Shown here piece after piece: positions 26,044-35,799 of a stretch of DNA of 64,000 nucleotides. Below the pieces are notes generated by a model. That model was not told the DNA's origin. It ran no database searches and was given only the letters and a program-made list of their open reading frames with translations. Within the stretch, counting starts at the first letter, position 1, and each line of letters opens with the position of its first letter. The translations under genes were made by a program, and so were the position numbers. The stretch is from Pseudomonadota bacterium (GTDB lineage: Bacteria; Pseudomonadota; Gammaproteobacteria; Enterobacterales; Enterobacteriaceae), in NCBI GenBank assembly GCA_018261615.1, contig JAGTSE010000029.1, positions 1 through 64,000 of the forward strand, in the 5' to 3' direction.

Positions 26044-27268
26044 TGCAGCCATTTGATTTACGCCTTGATGTACTGGCGCAGGCTTACCGCGATGGCCATT
26101 TAACGCCGCGTGACGTGATAGCGACGCTGCGGGCGCGAGCGCTGGCGCTGAACCCGGAATTCAACACCTTTATATATCTTCTCAGCGCGGCGGAACTGGA
26201 GCCGTACCTGGCGGCGCTGGATAACGTGCTGCCTGAGTCGCTGCCGCTGTATGGCGTGCCGTTCGCCATCAAAGACAATATCGATCTGGCAGGCATTCCT
26301 ACCACCGCGGCCTGCCCGGCATTTGCCTATACCGCAGAACAGAATGCGACCATTGTCGCACAACTGATTGAGCTGGGAGCCTGTTGTATGAAGGGCCGTG
26401 GGTGGCGGAGCGCTACCACGTCGTCGGGCCGCTGATTGAAAAACAGCCTGATGCGGTGCTGCCAGTGATCAAAGCGGTACTGAGCAACGCGCCATCTACG
26501 GATGCGGTGGCGGCGTTTAACGCGCAATACCGCTTACAGGCCTACAAAGCGCAGTGTGACGCGCTGCTCACCGATCTGGACTGCGTGCTGACGCCGACTT
26601 ACCCGCGCCCGGTGACGCTGTCGGGGCTGGCCGATGAACCGGTAAAACGCAATGCCGATCTCGTTTACTACACCAATTTTATGAATCTGCTGGATTACGC
26701 TGCTGTTGCGGTGCCGAACGGTATGATGGCCAACGGCTTGCCTTCCGGCGTTACGCTGTTTGGCCGTGCGTTTACCGATCAGTATCTGCTGAGCCTTGCC
26801 GATGCGATGCAGCGCAACGCATCACTGGCCTTACCCGGCGGGCGGAAAATGGCGGCTGCCGTACCGGCAAATGCCGCGAGCCACGATCGGCTGGCGCTGG
26901 TGGTGTGTGGCGCACATCTGGATGGGCTGGCGCTTAATGGTCAGTTGCGTCAGCGGGGCGCGACTCTACTTCGCGCCACCCGTAGCGCGCCGCGTTATCG
27001 GTTATATGCTCTGGCAGACGGTAAACGGCCAGCTATGGTGCGTGACGAGCAGCAGGGTGCGGCGATTGCCGTAGAAGTGTGGGAACTGCCGCACAGCGAA
27101 GTTGGCTCTTTCCTTGCCGGTATTCCGGCGCCGCTTGGGCTGGGTAAAGTGGAGCTGGAAGATGGCCGCTGGTTGAGCGGATTTATTTGTGAAAATTATG
27201 GTTTGCAGGGAGCACAGGAGGTCACGTCTTACGGCGGATGGCGCGCCTGGCTGGCTTTCACTTTGTAA
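26040..27268 (+). pseudogene. atzF: Allophanate hydrolase with large internal deletion
   Basis: The 5' part (26040 to about 26387) encodes the amidase N-terminus including PFAIKDNIDLAGIPTTAACP (catalytic Lys region) up to AQLIELGA. The sequence then jumps to LYEGPWVAERYHVVGP in another frame (from about 26384), which continues to the normal C-terminal domain ending at 27268. Present sequence encodes about 410 residues against about 600 for the family, so roughly 190 residues are gone. The missing part includes the Ser-cis-Ser amidase loop (GGSSAGSA type). The junction also breaks the frame (stop at 26433-26435). The enzyme that should split allophanate to ammonia and CO2 is therefore predicted inactive. 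Confidence 0.88.
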
Positions 27269-27371
27269 ATGATTGTCAGTATCGATTAATTATTGACCGA
27301 GTGCATGATTTTGTGCAAATAGCAGCCATACTATTATCTTGTCCCATTGGCTGACAAGGGAGGAAATATGT

Positions 27372-27755
27372 ATGAGCGTTGATGAACTTGTTCGTCGTCT
27401 GTTGACGAAGTTGACTGCTGTCAGAACGGACCTTGCGGCCTACACCCAGATGAGGAAGGTAAAAGGTTATATGTCGGTCAGCGAAAACGATCGTCTGCGT
27501 GAACGTCTGTTTGCCCTGGCGCTTGAGATTCGTGACAAAGGGGAATGGCTGAATAAAATGCCTGATCGCGAGTCGCGGGGTGCGTTGTACCGCGCCGAAG
27601 AGGCTCTCTCTTCAGCGGCGGTTTGCCTGATGAGCGGGCGACAGGATTGCCCAACGTATATCTCTGTGAATGCCGACAAACTCGAACGTTCACTGAAGGT
27701 GCTTGATCACGCTATTCTCTACCTTAACGAGCATTCACCGCTCGAAGAGGCTTAA
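27372..27755 (+). CDS. bssR: Biofilm regulator BssR
   Basis: This 127-residue protein has the same length as E. coli BssR (YliH). It aligns through VDLAAY-type and KGYMSVSEN motifs, EEALSSAAVCLMSG, DCPTYISVNADKLE and the C-terminal tail. ATG 27372, preceded by GGGAGGAAATATGT, matches the E. coli start, while the longer frame from 27339 adds an unlikely extension. In E. coli it influences biofilm formation and signalling through an unknown mechanism. It marks the return to core gene order after the guanidine operon. Confidence 0.9.
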   Translation: MSVDELVRRLLTKLTAVRTDLAAYTQMRKVKGYMSVSENDRLRERLFALALEIRDKGEWLNKMPDRESRGALYRAEEALSSAAVCLMSGRQDCPTYISVNADKLERSLKVLDHAILYLNEHSPLEEA

Positions 27756-27759
27756 GCTC

Positions 27760-27781
27760 AAGGGGGAGGGAACTCCCCCTT
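27760..27781 (+). terminator. Terminator after bssR
   Basis: AAGGGGGAG-GGAA-CTCCCCCTT is a strong hairpin just after the stop, followed by a short T-containing tail (CTTGT). Confidence 0.7.
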
Positions 27782-27895
27782 CTTGTCTGCCCGTTTTCTT
27801 TCATGCCGAATGTATAAATTCTGTAAACCTGCGTTTCATGTCTGCGCCCCGGTCTACCCTTTACTCTGCGAAGCTGCTGAATAAAGGAGATCCCG

Positions 27896-28278
27896 ATGCG
27901 CCGTCTTCCCCTGTTGCTGCTGTTTCTTTCTGGGGTATTAACTATAGCGGGCTGAAAATCCCCGAGGCGAAAGGGCAGATTGTGCCTGGCACCGAACAGC
28001 CGATCTTCTACTGGTCGAAATCTCCGGCGATAAGTGGCATGGCATTCTATAACGCCGACACGTTCCCGCAGTGGAAAAATAAACTCTTTATTGGCGCGCT
28101 CAAAGATGAAGATGTCATCGTGATGAGCGTTAATGGCGACAATGTTACGGGAGATAGTCGCATTCTTGCCGACCGTAAACAGCGTATCCGCGATGTGCGT
28201 GTGGGGCCGGATGGCTACCTTTACGTGCTGACGGATTCAGCGGACGGCGAGCTGTGGAAAGTGCGTCCGGCTTCGTGA
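27896..28278 (+). pseudogene. yliI: yliI remnant (aldose sugar dehydrogenase) with internal deletion
   Basis: An ATG at 27896 behind AAAGGAG starts a signal peptide (MRRLPLLLLFLSG). From 27931, in a different frame, the sequence reads WGINYSGLKIPEAKG and continues through FIGALKDEDVIVMSVNGD and GPDGYLYVLTD to the normal YliI end. About 240 codons of the beta-propeller core, including the PQQ-binding region, are missing, and the two ends are out of frame (stop at 27953). The gene keeps its core position between bssR and gstB but must be non-functional. Confidence 0.9.
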
Positions 28279-28314
28279 AGAAGGGGATTCATTCCCTTTT
28301 ATCCTGCATATAAT

Positions 28315-28343
28315 AAAAAAGGATGCAATGAACCATTGCATCC
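28315..28343 (-). terminator. Rho-independent terminator for the CheZ-like gene
   Basis: GGATGCAATG-AAC-CATTGCATCC pairs perfectly, and on the minus strand is followed by six T residues. It lies downstream of the CheZ-like gene, beyond the ERIC-like repeat. Confidence 0.8.
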
Positions 28344-28373
28344 ATAACAAATAACAGCAAGTAAAACAGCTTT

Positions 28374-28529
<156 letters not shown>

Positions 28530-28530
<1 letters not shown>

Positions 28531-29141
28531 TACTGAGAGACATCCTGTCTATCAATATCATCCTGTGTGGAGGTCTCAGGAAAATGTGCGGCGTGTTCTT
28601 TCTCGTGCGTCGACACCGCCCGGTTTTCCTTCGGTACGCTGTCTAATAAGACCTCGATGAATTGTTTTTCTAAATTCTCCAGCAGCGCCACCATGCGCAC
28701 AATAATGCGCGCGGTGGTATCCGGAAAATCCTGCGCCAGCATAATATCACGCAGATAGTTTTTGGTAGCATCGGTACAAAGAGGCACCGCGCCAAGCCAG
28801 CCGCGCGTTGCGCGGGCAAGCGCCATCATACCGTCAATGCCATCGTTCTCTTTAACACCATCCCATTGCGACAGTAGCTGGCTGGCTTCTTTGCGGAGCC
28901 GCTCCTGCAACGGCTGCGTCTGCTCAATTAAATTAAGCGTTTTACCTGAAGCCTGCGCCGTCAAATCGACAACATATTGCAAACGGCTGCGCGCATCGGG
29001 AATAGAATGGGCGATTTCAGCAATAGTAATATCATGCCCCAGCTCACTCAGGCTGGTTCTTAACATCCGGGTCACATTGCCAATGCGGGCAATCAATTCA
29101 TAAATATCGGTTGCCGTATGCGGAACAGTATGCACATTCAT
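28530..29141 (-). CDS. CheZ-like protein lacking the catalytic glutamine
   Basis: This 203-residue protein aligns along its length with E. coli CheZ (IARIGNVTRMLRTSLSELG, SIPDARSRLQYVV, IMLAQDFPDTTARIIVRM). The active-site motif DLTGQ (Asp143, Gln147 in E. coli) is here DTTAR, with Asp141 kept but Gln replaced by Arg145. Dephosphorylation of CheY-P is therefore unlikely. The C-terminal CheY-binding peptide (LLDSLGF) is also absent, and the gene ends at the edge of an ERIC-like repeat. A sigma-28 promoter lies upstream (29182-29208). It stands next to an orphan flagellin, away from any che operon. It may bind CheY-P without hydrolysis or be decaying. Confidence 0.85.
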
Positions 29142-29181
29142 TATTACCTCTCCTTTACGCCATCTTTTCTCAGATATTCAG

Positions 29182-29208
29182 TTATCGGCAATTTATCCGC
29201 ACACTTAA
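29182..29208 (-). promoter_or_regulatory. Sigma-28 (FliA) promoter of the CheZ-like gene
   Basis: On the minus strand the sequence is TTAA-N15-GCCGATAA. The -10 element is a perfect match, the spacing is exact, and the -35 differs by one base from TAAA. It lies about 40 bp from the ATG. Confidence 0.7.
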
Positions 29209-29388
29209 ATAAAAGGCGCCAGATAGCCAACCGCTATAAAAAGAGAAAAAAAGCAGGGGTTTATTTTAATAAATATAAAAGGCAGGCATTATAGAACGCC
29301 GTAACATAGTTATTATCTTGCATAATTAATACCGCGTTTTCACCGGGAAATAGCGAAATAACTCTGTGCACAGGGGAAGAATATAACA

Positions 29389-29428
29389 GGCGAAAAAGAT
29401 CCCGCAATGCCATCTAACATTGCGGGAT
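29389..29428 (-). terminator. Terminator after the flagellin gene
   Basis: ATCCCGCAATG and CATTGCGGGAT pair around an 8-base loop. On the minus strand the stem is followed by CTTTTT. It separates flagellin and CheZ-like transcripts. The rest of 29142-29551 holds the CheZ-like promoter and no gene. Confidence 0.75.
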
Positions 29429-29551
29429 AAAAATATTTCTCAATAGACAGTTATGCTGAATCACCCGCCCTCATGGCAAAGCGGGGATTTATTACCTGAA
29501 ATAACGTTTAAAACGATCCGCTATGAAGGAGGGTAACGGACCTTAGCTTGC

Positions 29552-30457
29552 TTAACGCAGAAGCGATAACATGGTTTGCGGAACCTGGTTCGCCTGCGCC
29601 AGTACGGAGCTGCCAGCCTGTTGCAGGATCTGTGCGCGTGACATGTTGGAAACTTCCGTCGCGTAATCGGAATCCTGAATACGGCTGCGCGCGGCAGAAA
29701 GGTTGTTGGTGGTGTTATTCAGGTTGGATATAGTGGATTCAAAACGGTTTTGGGAAGCACCCAGCAGGCTGCGCTCGCTGTCCACCGCTTTGATGGCAAT
29801 ATCCAGATCCGCCAGCGGTTTACCGTTTGTGCCGCCAGTAGCATCAACCACGCCCTGCAACACATCGAAGCCGTGTGCGTCAGTGGTACGCGCGCTGCCG
29901 TTGACAATTTGCCCGGTGGTGGACGCCGTTGCGCCGGTGGTGCTGTAGAGGTTGAAGGCATCGCTGCTGCTGACGGTAATGCTGATTGTTTCACCATCTT
30001 TCGCGCCAACCTGGAAGTTATACACGCTGTCGCCGGAACCGGTGTTCAGCACTTTCAGACCGTTGAAGTCGGTCTGTGTGGTGATGCGGTTGATCTCTTC
30101 CATGCGTTGATTGACTTCTGCCTGAATGGAGTCAACGTCAGACGCGGAGTTTGAACCGTTTTGCGCCTGTACAGTCAGGTCACGAATGCGTTGCAGGTTG
30201 TTGTTGACTTCGCTCAGTGCGCCTTCAGTGGTTTGCGCCAGTGAGATCCCATCATTGGCGTTACGCGCGGCAACAGATAGACCATTAATATTTGATGTAA
30301 AGCGGTTTGCAATTGCCTGGCCAGCAGCATCATCTTTTGCGCTATTAATACGCAGACCGGATGACAGGCGCTCAATGGAGGTACCCAATGAAGATTGAGA
30401 TTTGCTCAGGTTATTTTGGGTCGTTAAAGACAAGGTGTTGGTATTAATAACAGCCAT
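29552..30457 (-). CDS. Orphan flagellin (FliC-type)
   Basis: This 301-residue flagellin has intact terminal D0/D1 regions: MAVINTNTLSLTTQNNLSKS, RLSSGLRINSAKDDAAGQAI and ANDGISLAQTTEGAL at the N-terminus; RIQDSDYATEVSNMSRAQIL and a C-terminus of QTMLSLLR. The central variable part is short (about residues 165-220) compared with E. coli FliC. The ATG at 30457 with GGAGA upstream is the flagellin start, and the frame extending to 30526 is non-coding. A good sigma-28 promoter lies at 30525-30551. No fliD, fliS or other flagellar genes are near, so it is an extra flagellin outside the main locus. Confidence 0.92.
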   Translation of the reverse strand: MAVINTNTLSLTTQNNLSKSQSSLGTSIERLSSGLRINSAKDDAAGQAIANRFTSNINGLSVAARNANDGISLAQTTEGALSEVNNNLQRIRDLTVQAQNGSNSASDVDSIQAEVNQRMEEINRITTQTDFNGLKVLNTGSGDSVYNFQVGAKDGETISITVSSSDAFNLYSTTGATASTTGQIVNGSARTTDAHGFDVLQGVVDATGGTNGKPLADLDIAIKAVDSERSLLGASQNRFESTISNLNNTTNNLSAARSRIQDSDYATEVSNMSRAQILQQAGSSVLAQANQVPQTMLSLLR

Positions 30458-30524
30458 TTTATTTCTCCAGGAATATAGAATTAATCTATTGGTGTTGCCC
30501 TGATAATATTGCCGGGCTTCAATC

Positions 30525-30551
30525 ATATCGGATGGGATTAATAAAACTTTA
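30525..30551 (-). promoter_or_regulatory. Sigma-28 (FliA) promoter of the flagellin gene
   Basis: On the minus strand the sequence is TAAA-N15-TCCGATAT, against consensus TAAA-N15-GCCGATAA. The spacing is exact. It places transcription start about 60 bp before the ATG. Confidence 0.75.
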
Positions 30552-31271
30552 AATTTAAGTAGAGAATATTTTTATTTTATAAATATCATTTCTCAACATA
30601 ATGATTTTATAGCTAATAGGGGATTTTAATATGCTAATTCTGATAACGGATAATTCTATTTGCAGATCTCCTATAGGGATTTTTAATTATAATTTAACTT
30701 AAAAGGTGAAATATTAATTAGCCAGCGTTCAATTTATTGTAGTATTGCTTAATGATTAACTAAGTAACGATTATGCTTTATTTTTTTTATGAGAGCGGCT
30801 GAGGACGCGCTATAAATTAGCTTTTCTTCACAGGTTGATGCTGTTAGTGTGATATTTGAATATGCGTTCTGCTATCAGAATTTTCCGCTTAAAACAAATC
30901 GGCGGGTGAGTTTTCTCCACTCTTGCTGTTCATTAATACGATGGTTATAAAATAGGTGAAATAGTAGTCACAAAAGTACCACTAAAAGCAAATTTTATTT
31001 TTTTTACATCGTCATATTCTATTGTGTTTTTGATGATATAAATTACCGATTAAAGTTTTTATCTCTACCTGCGATGTCTAATATGTATAAATTTATACGA
31101 GTACATAATACAAATAGTTGATAGAAAATGCTTTTGCAGTCTTTAAATTAAATTATGTATAAAAATTACTTAAATGCCATCGGCAGACTGTTCGTGTCGC
31201 TGGATACACAAGATACCTTATGCTTTGTAGTGTTTTTCTTTATTTTTTCTACACACGGGAGAGTTGACAAT
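30552..31271. other. AT-rich intergenic region
   Basis: These 720 bp separate the flagellin and LysR genes. I see no ORF with a credible ribosome site and no RNA gene. It is strongly AT-rich, unlike the core, which fits imported DNA or an H-NS-type silenced region. It presumably holds the LysR promoter. Confidence 0.5.
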
Positions 31272-32174
31272 ATGAGAACCCAGGATTTGGAATATTTCGT
31301 ATCGTTGGTGCAGCATATGAATTTCCAGAAAGCTGCCGAGGCGTGCGATGTTTCACAACCGACCCTCAGCATACAAATCAAGAAGCTGGAGGAAGAGTTA
31401 GGTGTTTCTCTGCTGCACCGCAAAGGGAAAGGTTTTAGCCTGTCGCCAATCGGACTGCATCTATTACCGGTGATCGAAAATATTCTCCGTGAAGTTCATA
31501 ATCTTCAGGAAATGGCACGCTGGTTACGTTTCCAACCGGTTGGTGTTATTAATATCGGCATTATCCCGACGCTGGGTTCTTACATTTATGAGGATTTATT
31601 TAGCGTCTTTAAAGAGAGGTTTCCCGATAATGAAATTAAGCTACATGAGGTCAATGAAGATAATTTATTGAGCATGCTGGATAAAGGGCAATTGCAGTTG
31701 GGTTTGCTGATTGGCCCGATTGATAACGATCGTTTTCTCAAGGCCCCACTTTATGAAGAGCAATTTGTTTTGGGGGTGAATATCAGCCATCCGTTATCCA
31801 GCTATGAAACTATTGAACTCAAAGATTTGAAGAAGCATAAACTCATTATGACCAAGTCGATGCCAGAACATTTACATCTTGAGCCAGGTAGTGAGGAGAT
31901 TCTCAATCATGCGCGCAGTATTTCAAACGATCTGGAAACCATCAGATATATGGTGAAAAATTCTGATAATGTATCTTTCTTCCCGAAGTTGTCAACGCTT
32001 GGAAACCAGCAAAGCAGCATCAAATATATCAATATCAAGGGTGATAACTTATTTCGCAAGGTATTTTTGATGATGCGTGAGGACGATATCATGAAAGAAA
32101 AGTATTACAGTTTCGGCAACGATGTCGCAGGCAGGATAAGCGCCCGGCTTCACCCTGTTCGCCAGGGGATATAA
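31272..32174 (+). CDS. LysR-family transcriptional regulator
   Basis: This 300-residue regulator has an N-terminal helix-turn-helix (MRTQDLEYFVSLVQHMNFQK, SQPTLSIQIKKLEEELGVSL, LLHRKGKGFSLSPIG) and a C-terminal effector domain (VINIGIIPTLGSYIYEDLF ... QLQLGLLIGPID). It is closest in style to OxyR/CynR-type members, but without the OxyR peroxide cysteine context. The ATG at 31272 gives the standard LysR start, and the upstream extension from 31155 is not expected. It is followed 190 bp later by an acidic protein gene in the same direction. The target and inducer are unknown. Confidence 0.88.
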   Translation: MRTQDLEYFVSLVQHMNFQKAAEACDVSQPTLSIQIKKLEEELGVSLLHRKGKGFSLSPIGLHLLPVIENILREVHNLQEMARWLRFQPVGVINIGIIPTLGSYIYEDLFSVFKERFPDNEIKLHEVNEDNLLSMLDKGQLQLGLLIGPIDNDRFLKAPLYEEQFVLGVNISHPLSSYETIELKDLKKHKLIMTKSMPEHLHLEPGSEEILNHARSISNDLETIRYMVKNSDNVSFFPKLSTLGNQQSSIKYINIKGDNLFRKVFLMMREDDIMKEKYYSFGNDVAGRISARLHPVRQGI

Positions 32175-32365
32175 CGATTATTTTTCTGCACATCAACGTG
32201 CGTTTAAATTTGAAATGATCAACATGTTGAGATGCAAACGTTTAAAAACTGCATAACATTTGTTTCTCAGCAATGCTGCTCTCTTTTCAGCACTCTTTCA
32301 TATTGGGTGCAGCAAAAATATTCAGCTGGCACCATGAGTTTTGTATATCACTTTATGAGGTTGAG

Positions 32366-32824
32366 ATGATGGATATTGTAGTTACTGAACAGTTGGGTCT
32401 TTCGTTAGAACGGGCAAGTTTTCTCAAAAAACGTTCGCAGTTATTTTTGGCCGTTGCCAGAACATCTGCGCTGTCAGATAACGCGGGCGATGAATTCGAT
32501 GACGCATTGAGTGATGATCATGCTGCTGCTATTTCCGATATGGGGCTCGGCGAAGAAGTGAATCTGGTGCTGAAGAGTTTACATGATATTGAGTTTGCGA
32601 TGACGAAACTCGAGGCAATTGATAATGGCGAGCTTGCCGATGTTGACATCACGGTCTGCTGGCAGGATGCGATCGCGTTGCTGGATCAAGCCGAAGAAGT
32701 GCTGGAGGCGTGCTGCTGCGTTGATCCGGTTCATTACGCCAGCGAGGAAATCGAGTGGGAGGAGAGCAACCTGTTCAAAGAAGATGAAGCGCTGTTTGCA
32801 GATGAGGAAGGCGGCGAGGAGTAG
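32366..32824 (+). CDS. Small acidic hypothetical protein
   Basis: This 152-residue protein from ATG 32366 (GAGGTTGAG upstream) has a helical N-terminal half (ERASFLKKRSQLFLAVARTS) and a very acidic C-terminus (SEEIEWEESNLFKEDEALFA, then DEEGGEE). A CCC triplet lies at about residue 116. No signal peptide or membrane segment is seen. I do not recognise it. Its position behind the LysR gene and before gstB suggests it came with the flagellin/CheZ-like insertion, but a functional link is not shown. Confidence 0.65.
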   Translation: MMDIVVTEQLGLSLERASFLKKRSQLFLAVARTSALSDNAGDEFDDALSDDHAAAISDMGLGEEVNLVLKSLHDIEFAMTKLEAIDNGELADVDITVCWQDAIALLDQAEEVLEACCCVDPVHYASEEIEWEESNLFKEDEALFADEEGGEE

Positions 32825-32833
32825 GGCGCGCGT

Positions 32834-32857
32834 TTACCGGGCTTCCCTGCCCGGTAA
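32834..32857. terminator. Hairpin between acidic-protein gene and gstB
   Basis: TTACCGGGC and GCCCGGTAA pair around TTCCCT, between two convergent genes. There is no T tract on either side. Confidence 0.5.
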
Positions 32858-32866
32858 CGTCGGGTA

Positions 32867-33496
32867 TCAGGTTACCGGAATCATCACGGTTGTGCGGAAC
32901 CCCGGGCGCTCGCACAGTTGTGCGTACCAGCGTTGCAAATTGGCACGCGGCGCCCAGCTTAAGCCTGGAATAGCAAACAGGTTGTAGATAAATGGACCAA
33001 CGGCGATATCGGCGCAGCCAAAGGTTTCGCCGGAAAACCAGGTCTGTTTTGCCAGCGCGTTATCAAGAATATCCAACATTCCTTCAAGCGCCTGTATTGC
33101 TGCAGCAATCGCAGCGTTATCGCGCTGCTCTGGCGGTGTGCGCACCAGCCCAATCATTACCTGGGCAAATTTCGGTGCCAGGCTGCTAATCGTCCAGTCC
33201 ATCCACTTTTCTCCTACTGCGCGCGCAGCGGGAGCTTCGATCCACAAGCGTCGCTGACCGTATTGAGCAGCAAGATAGCGCACGATGGTGTTTGATTCCC
33301 ACAGCACAACGCCGGTTTCATCGTCGCGCAGCAGCGGTACCAGCCCGTTAGGGTTCATCGCCAGATATTCGGCATCGTGATTCAGGCCAAATTGCCCTCC
33401 CGCCAGAATGTGTTCGTATGGTAACTCCAGCTCTTCCAGCAGCCAGCGAACTTTTTTGACGTTAGTTGAGTTATTCCTGCCCCATAGCGTTATCAT
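32867..33496 (-). CDS. gstB: Glutathione S-transferase GstB
   Basis: This 209-residue GST closely matches E. coli GstB (YliJ): [20 protein letters not shown] at the N-terminus, [43 protein letters not shown], and [14 protein letters not shown] with C-terminal VMIPVT. The N-terminal part is the thioredoxin-like glutathione site and the C-terminal part the helical domain. The ATG at 33496 has AAAGGGGG upstream. In E. coli it has glutathione-transferase activity on halogenated compounds. Core synteny with dacC is retained. Confidence 0.93.
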   Translation of the reverse strand: MITLWGRNNSTNVKKVRWLLEELELPYEHILAGGQFGLNHDAEYLAMNPNGLVPLLRDDETGVVLWESNTIVRYLAAQYGQRRLWIEAPAARAVGEKWMDWTISSLAPKFAQVMIGLVRTPPEQRDNAAIAAAIQALEGMLDILDNALAKQTWFSGETFGCADIAVGPFIYNLFAIPGLSWAPRANLQRWYAQLCERPGFRTTVMIPVT

Positions 33497-33730
33497 TTTA
33501 CCCCCTTTGAAGTGGATCTCGGTCTGGGGATTCATGGTGGGGGAAAGTTAACGTTCTGGCAACGACTTAGAAAAAGATCGCACAAAGTGAGCGCAACACC
33601 CTGTTATTGCATAAACTTTAATAACTTTACTCACCGACGGTTTTTTTCGCTCCGTTTGTGCGCTATTACTCACCGTTTGTTGCGGTACGTGTTGTGACGT
33701 TTGATTGAATGGATACTCGGGTGGCCATAT

Positions 33731-34933
33731 ATGACGCATTTCTCTTTATCCCTTCGCGGCCTGGCTGCGGGCTCCGCGCTGTTAATTCTCTTTTCTCCTT
33801 CGCTCTATGCGGTTGAACAAAACCCGGCCGCGCCGCCGGTTGACGCACGCGCATGGATCCTGATGGATTACGCCAGCGGCAAAGTGTTGGCTGAAGGTAA
33901 TGCCGACGATAAACTCGATCCCGCCAGCCTCACCAAACTGATGACCAGCTATGTGGTTGGTCAGGCGCTGAAAGCCGGAAAAATTCATCTCACCGATACG
34001 GTAACCATCGGTAAAGATGCATGGGCGACCGGCAACCCGGTACTGCGCGGCTCTTCGCTGATGTTTCTGAAACCGGGCGATCAGGTGTCGGTCGCGGATT
34101 TGAATAAAGGGGTTATTATTCAGTCCGGCAACGATGCCAGCATCGCCATTGCCGACTATGTCGCCGGGAGCCAGGATTCATTCGTCAGCCTGATGAACAG
34201 CTATTCGCAGAAACTGGGGTTGACCAATACTACCTTTAAAACTGTACACGGTCTGGATGCGCCGGGCCAGTTCAGTACCGCGCGCGATATGGCGCTCCTC
34301 GGGAAAGCCTTAATTCATGATGTGCCCGATGAGTACGCCATTCACAAGGAAAAAGAGTTCACCTTTAATAAGATCCACCAGCCGAACCGTAACCGGCTGC
34401 TGTGGAACACCAGTATGAACGTGGACGGCATGAAAACCGGCACCACCGACGGCGCTGGTTACAACCTGGTGGCTTCCGCGACGCAGGGCGGTATGCGCCT
34501 GATCTCGGTGGTGCTGGGCGCGAAAACCGACCGCATTCGCTTTAATGAATCCGAGAAACTACTCAACTGGGGTTTCCGCTTCTTCGATACCGTAACGCCA
34601 ATCAAACCCGATGCCACTTTTGTCACTCAGCGCGTCTGGTTTGGCGATAGCAGCGAAGCGAAGCTCGGCGCGGGTGAGGCGGGCTCGATCACTATCCCGA
34701 AAGGGCAGCTTAATAATTTGAAAGCGAGCTACACACTGACGCAGCCGGAACTACAAGCGCCGCTGAGCAAAGGCCAGGTGGTGGGCACGATCGATTTTCA
34801 ACTGAACGGTAAAACCATCGAACAGCGTCCGCTGGTGGTAATGGAAGCGGTGCAAGAGGCCGGGTTTATCGGCCGGATGTGGGATTTTGTTCTGCTGAAA
34901 TTCCACCAGTGGTTTGGCGGCTGGTTCTCCTGA
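33731..34933 (+). CDS. dacC: D-alanyl-D-alanine carboxypeptidase DacC (PBP6)
   Basis: This 400-residue penicillin-binding protein starts at ATG 33731 with a signal peptide ([18 protein letters not shown]). Active-site motifs are SLTK (Ser66), SGN (Ser132) and KTGT. The C-terminal amphipathic membrane anchor ends [10 protein letters not shown], as in E. coli DacC. It trims the terminal D-Ala from peptidoglycan pentapeptides in the periplasm. The upstream in-frame extension to 33701 is not needed. Confidence 0.96.
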   Translation: MTHFSLSLRGLAAGSALLILFSPSLYAVEQNPAAPPVDARAWILMDYASGKVLAEGNADDKLDPASLTKLMTSYVVGQALKAGKIHLTDTVTIGKDAWATGNPVLRGSSLMFLKPGDQVSVADLNKGVIIQSGNDASIAIADYVAGSQDSFVSLMNSYSQKLGLTNTTFKTVHGLDAPGQFSTARDMALLGKALIHDVPDEYAIHKEKEFTFNKIHQPNRNRLLWNTSMNVDGMKTGTTDGAGYNLVASATQGGMRLISVVLGAKTDRIRFNESEKLLNWGFRFFDTVTPIKPDATFVTQRVWFGDSSEAKLGAGEAGSITIPKGQLNNLKASYTLTQPELQAPLSKGQVVGTIDFQLNGKTIEQRPLVVMEAVQEAGFIGRMWDFVLLKFHQWFGGWFS

Positions 34934-34941
34934 CATTAACT

Positions 34942-34965
34942 GGCCGTGCCCCGGCGGGCACGGCC
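34942..34965. terminator. Hairpin between convergent dacC and deoR
   Basis: GGCCGTGCCC and GGGCACGGCC form a perfect stem around CGGC. It may end both convergent transcripts. Confidence 0.55.
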
Positions 34966-34975
34966 TGTACATCAA

Positions 34976-35734
34976 TCAGTACATCAAGGTGATTTGCTGC
35001 TGTTTGGCGAACTGCACCATGCTGTCATCCGGACGGCAGTCGCTGGCAATCACGTCAAACTGGCTGAGCGCGCTCATGCAGGCCGGGCGCACTTTACCGA
35101 ATTTGCTGTGATCCACTACCAGTACATGATATTGCGCACTCTCCATTGCCCAGTGTTTCACCGGCAACTCTTCGAGATTAAAACAGGTCGCACCCTGTTG
35201 CGCATGCACGCCTGCCGCCGAATAGAAGGCGATGTCCGGGCACAGATTTTTCAGCGTCTCATTAAAATTCAGTGGCTTGAAAATAGCATTGCTGGCATGA
35301 AATTCGCCGCCGCATAAGATTGCGCGGCACTGCGGTTTTTCCTGTAAAGCCAGAAAAGTATTCAGGGAGTAGCAAACGCCGATAAACGGTAAATCGTCAG
35401 AAATGGCGTCAATCACCCATGGCATGGTGGTGCCGCAATCGAAGAAGGCCATCTGATGCGCGCGCAACAGTGCGGCAGCCTGCTTTGCGGCGCGGCGTTT
35501 CTCTTCGACCAGCCGGGTTTTTTGATCGCTTAACAGATAGTGGCTGGCTGCGCGCGGTTCCAGCACGATATAACCGCCCAGCAGAACCACTGGAGCGCTG
35601 TTGGCGCTGAGATCGCGGCGAATGGTCATCTCTGAAACGCCAAGCAGCGTTGCCGCCTCTTTCAGATGCAGCTTGTCACTGTGCCTGAGCGCCGTCAGTA
35701 GCTGGCTAATCCGTTCGTCACGTCTTGTTTCCAT
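34976..35734 (-). CDS. deoR: DeoR repressor of deoxyribonucleoside catabolism
   Basis: This 252-residue repressor has an N-terminal helix-turn-helix (RRDERISQLLTALRHSDKLH, AATLLGVSEMTIRRDL) and a C-terminal sugar-phosphate sensing domain (FFDCGTTMPWVIDAI, LCGGEFHASNAIF). It matches E. coli DeoR in length and position between dacC and ybjG. It represses deoCABD and related genes and is relieved by deoxyribose-5-phosphate. ATG 35734 is the family start. Confidence 0.94.
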   Translation of the reverse strand: METRRDERISQLLTALRHSDKLHLKEAATLLGVSEMTIRRDLSANSAPVVLLGGYIVLEPRAASHYLLSDQKTRLVEEKRRAAKQAAALLRAHQMAFFDCGTTMPWVIDAISDDLPFIGVCYSLNTFLALQEKPQCRAILCGGEFHASNAIFKPLNFNETLKNLCPDIAFYSAAGVHAQQGATCFNLEELPVKHWAMESAQYHVLVVDHSKFGKVRPACMSALSQFDVIASDCRPDDSMVQFAKQQQITLMY

Positions 35735-35750
35735 ATTTCCCCTGAATAAA

Positions 35751-35774
35751 AGAAAGCCCTGCATTGAGCAGGGC
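35751..35774 (-). terminator. Terminator after ybjG
   Basis: GCCCTGC-ATTGA-GCAGGGC, with TTTCTTTTA downstream on the minus strand, lies between ybjG and deoR. Confidence 0.7.
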
Positions 35775-35799
35775 GTTCATCTTACCTTTGGTGCCGGGC

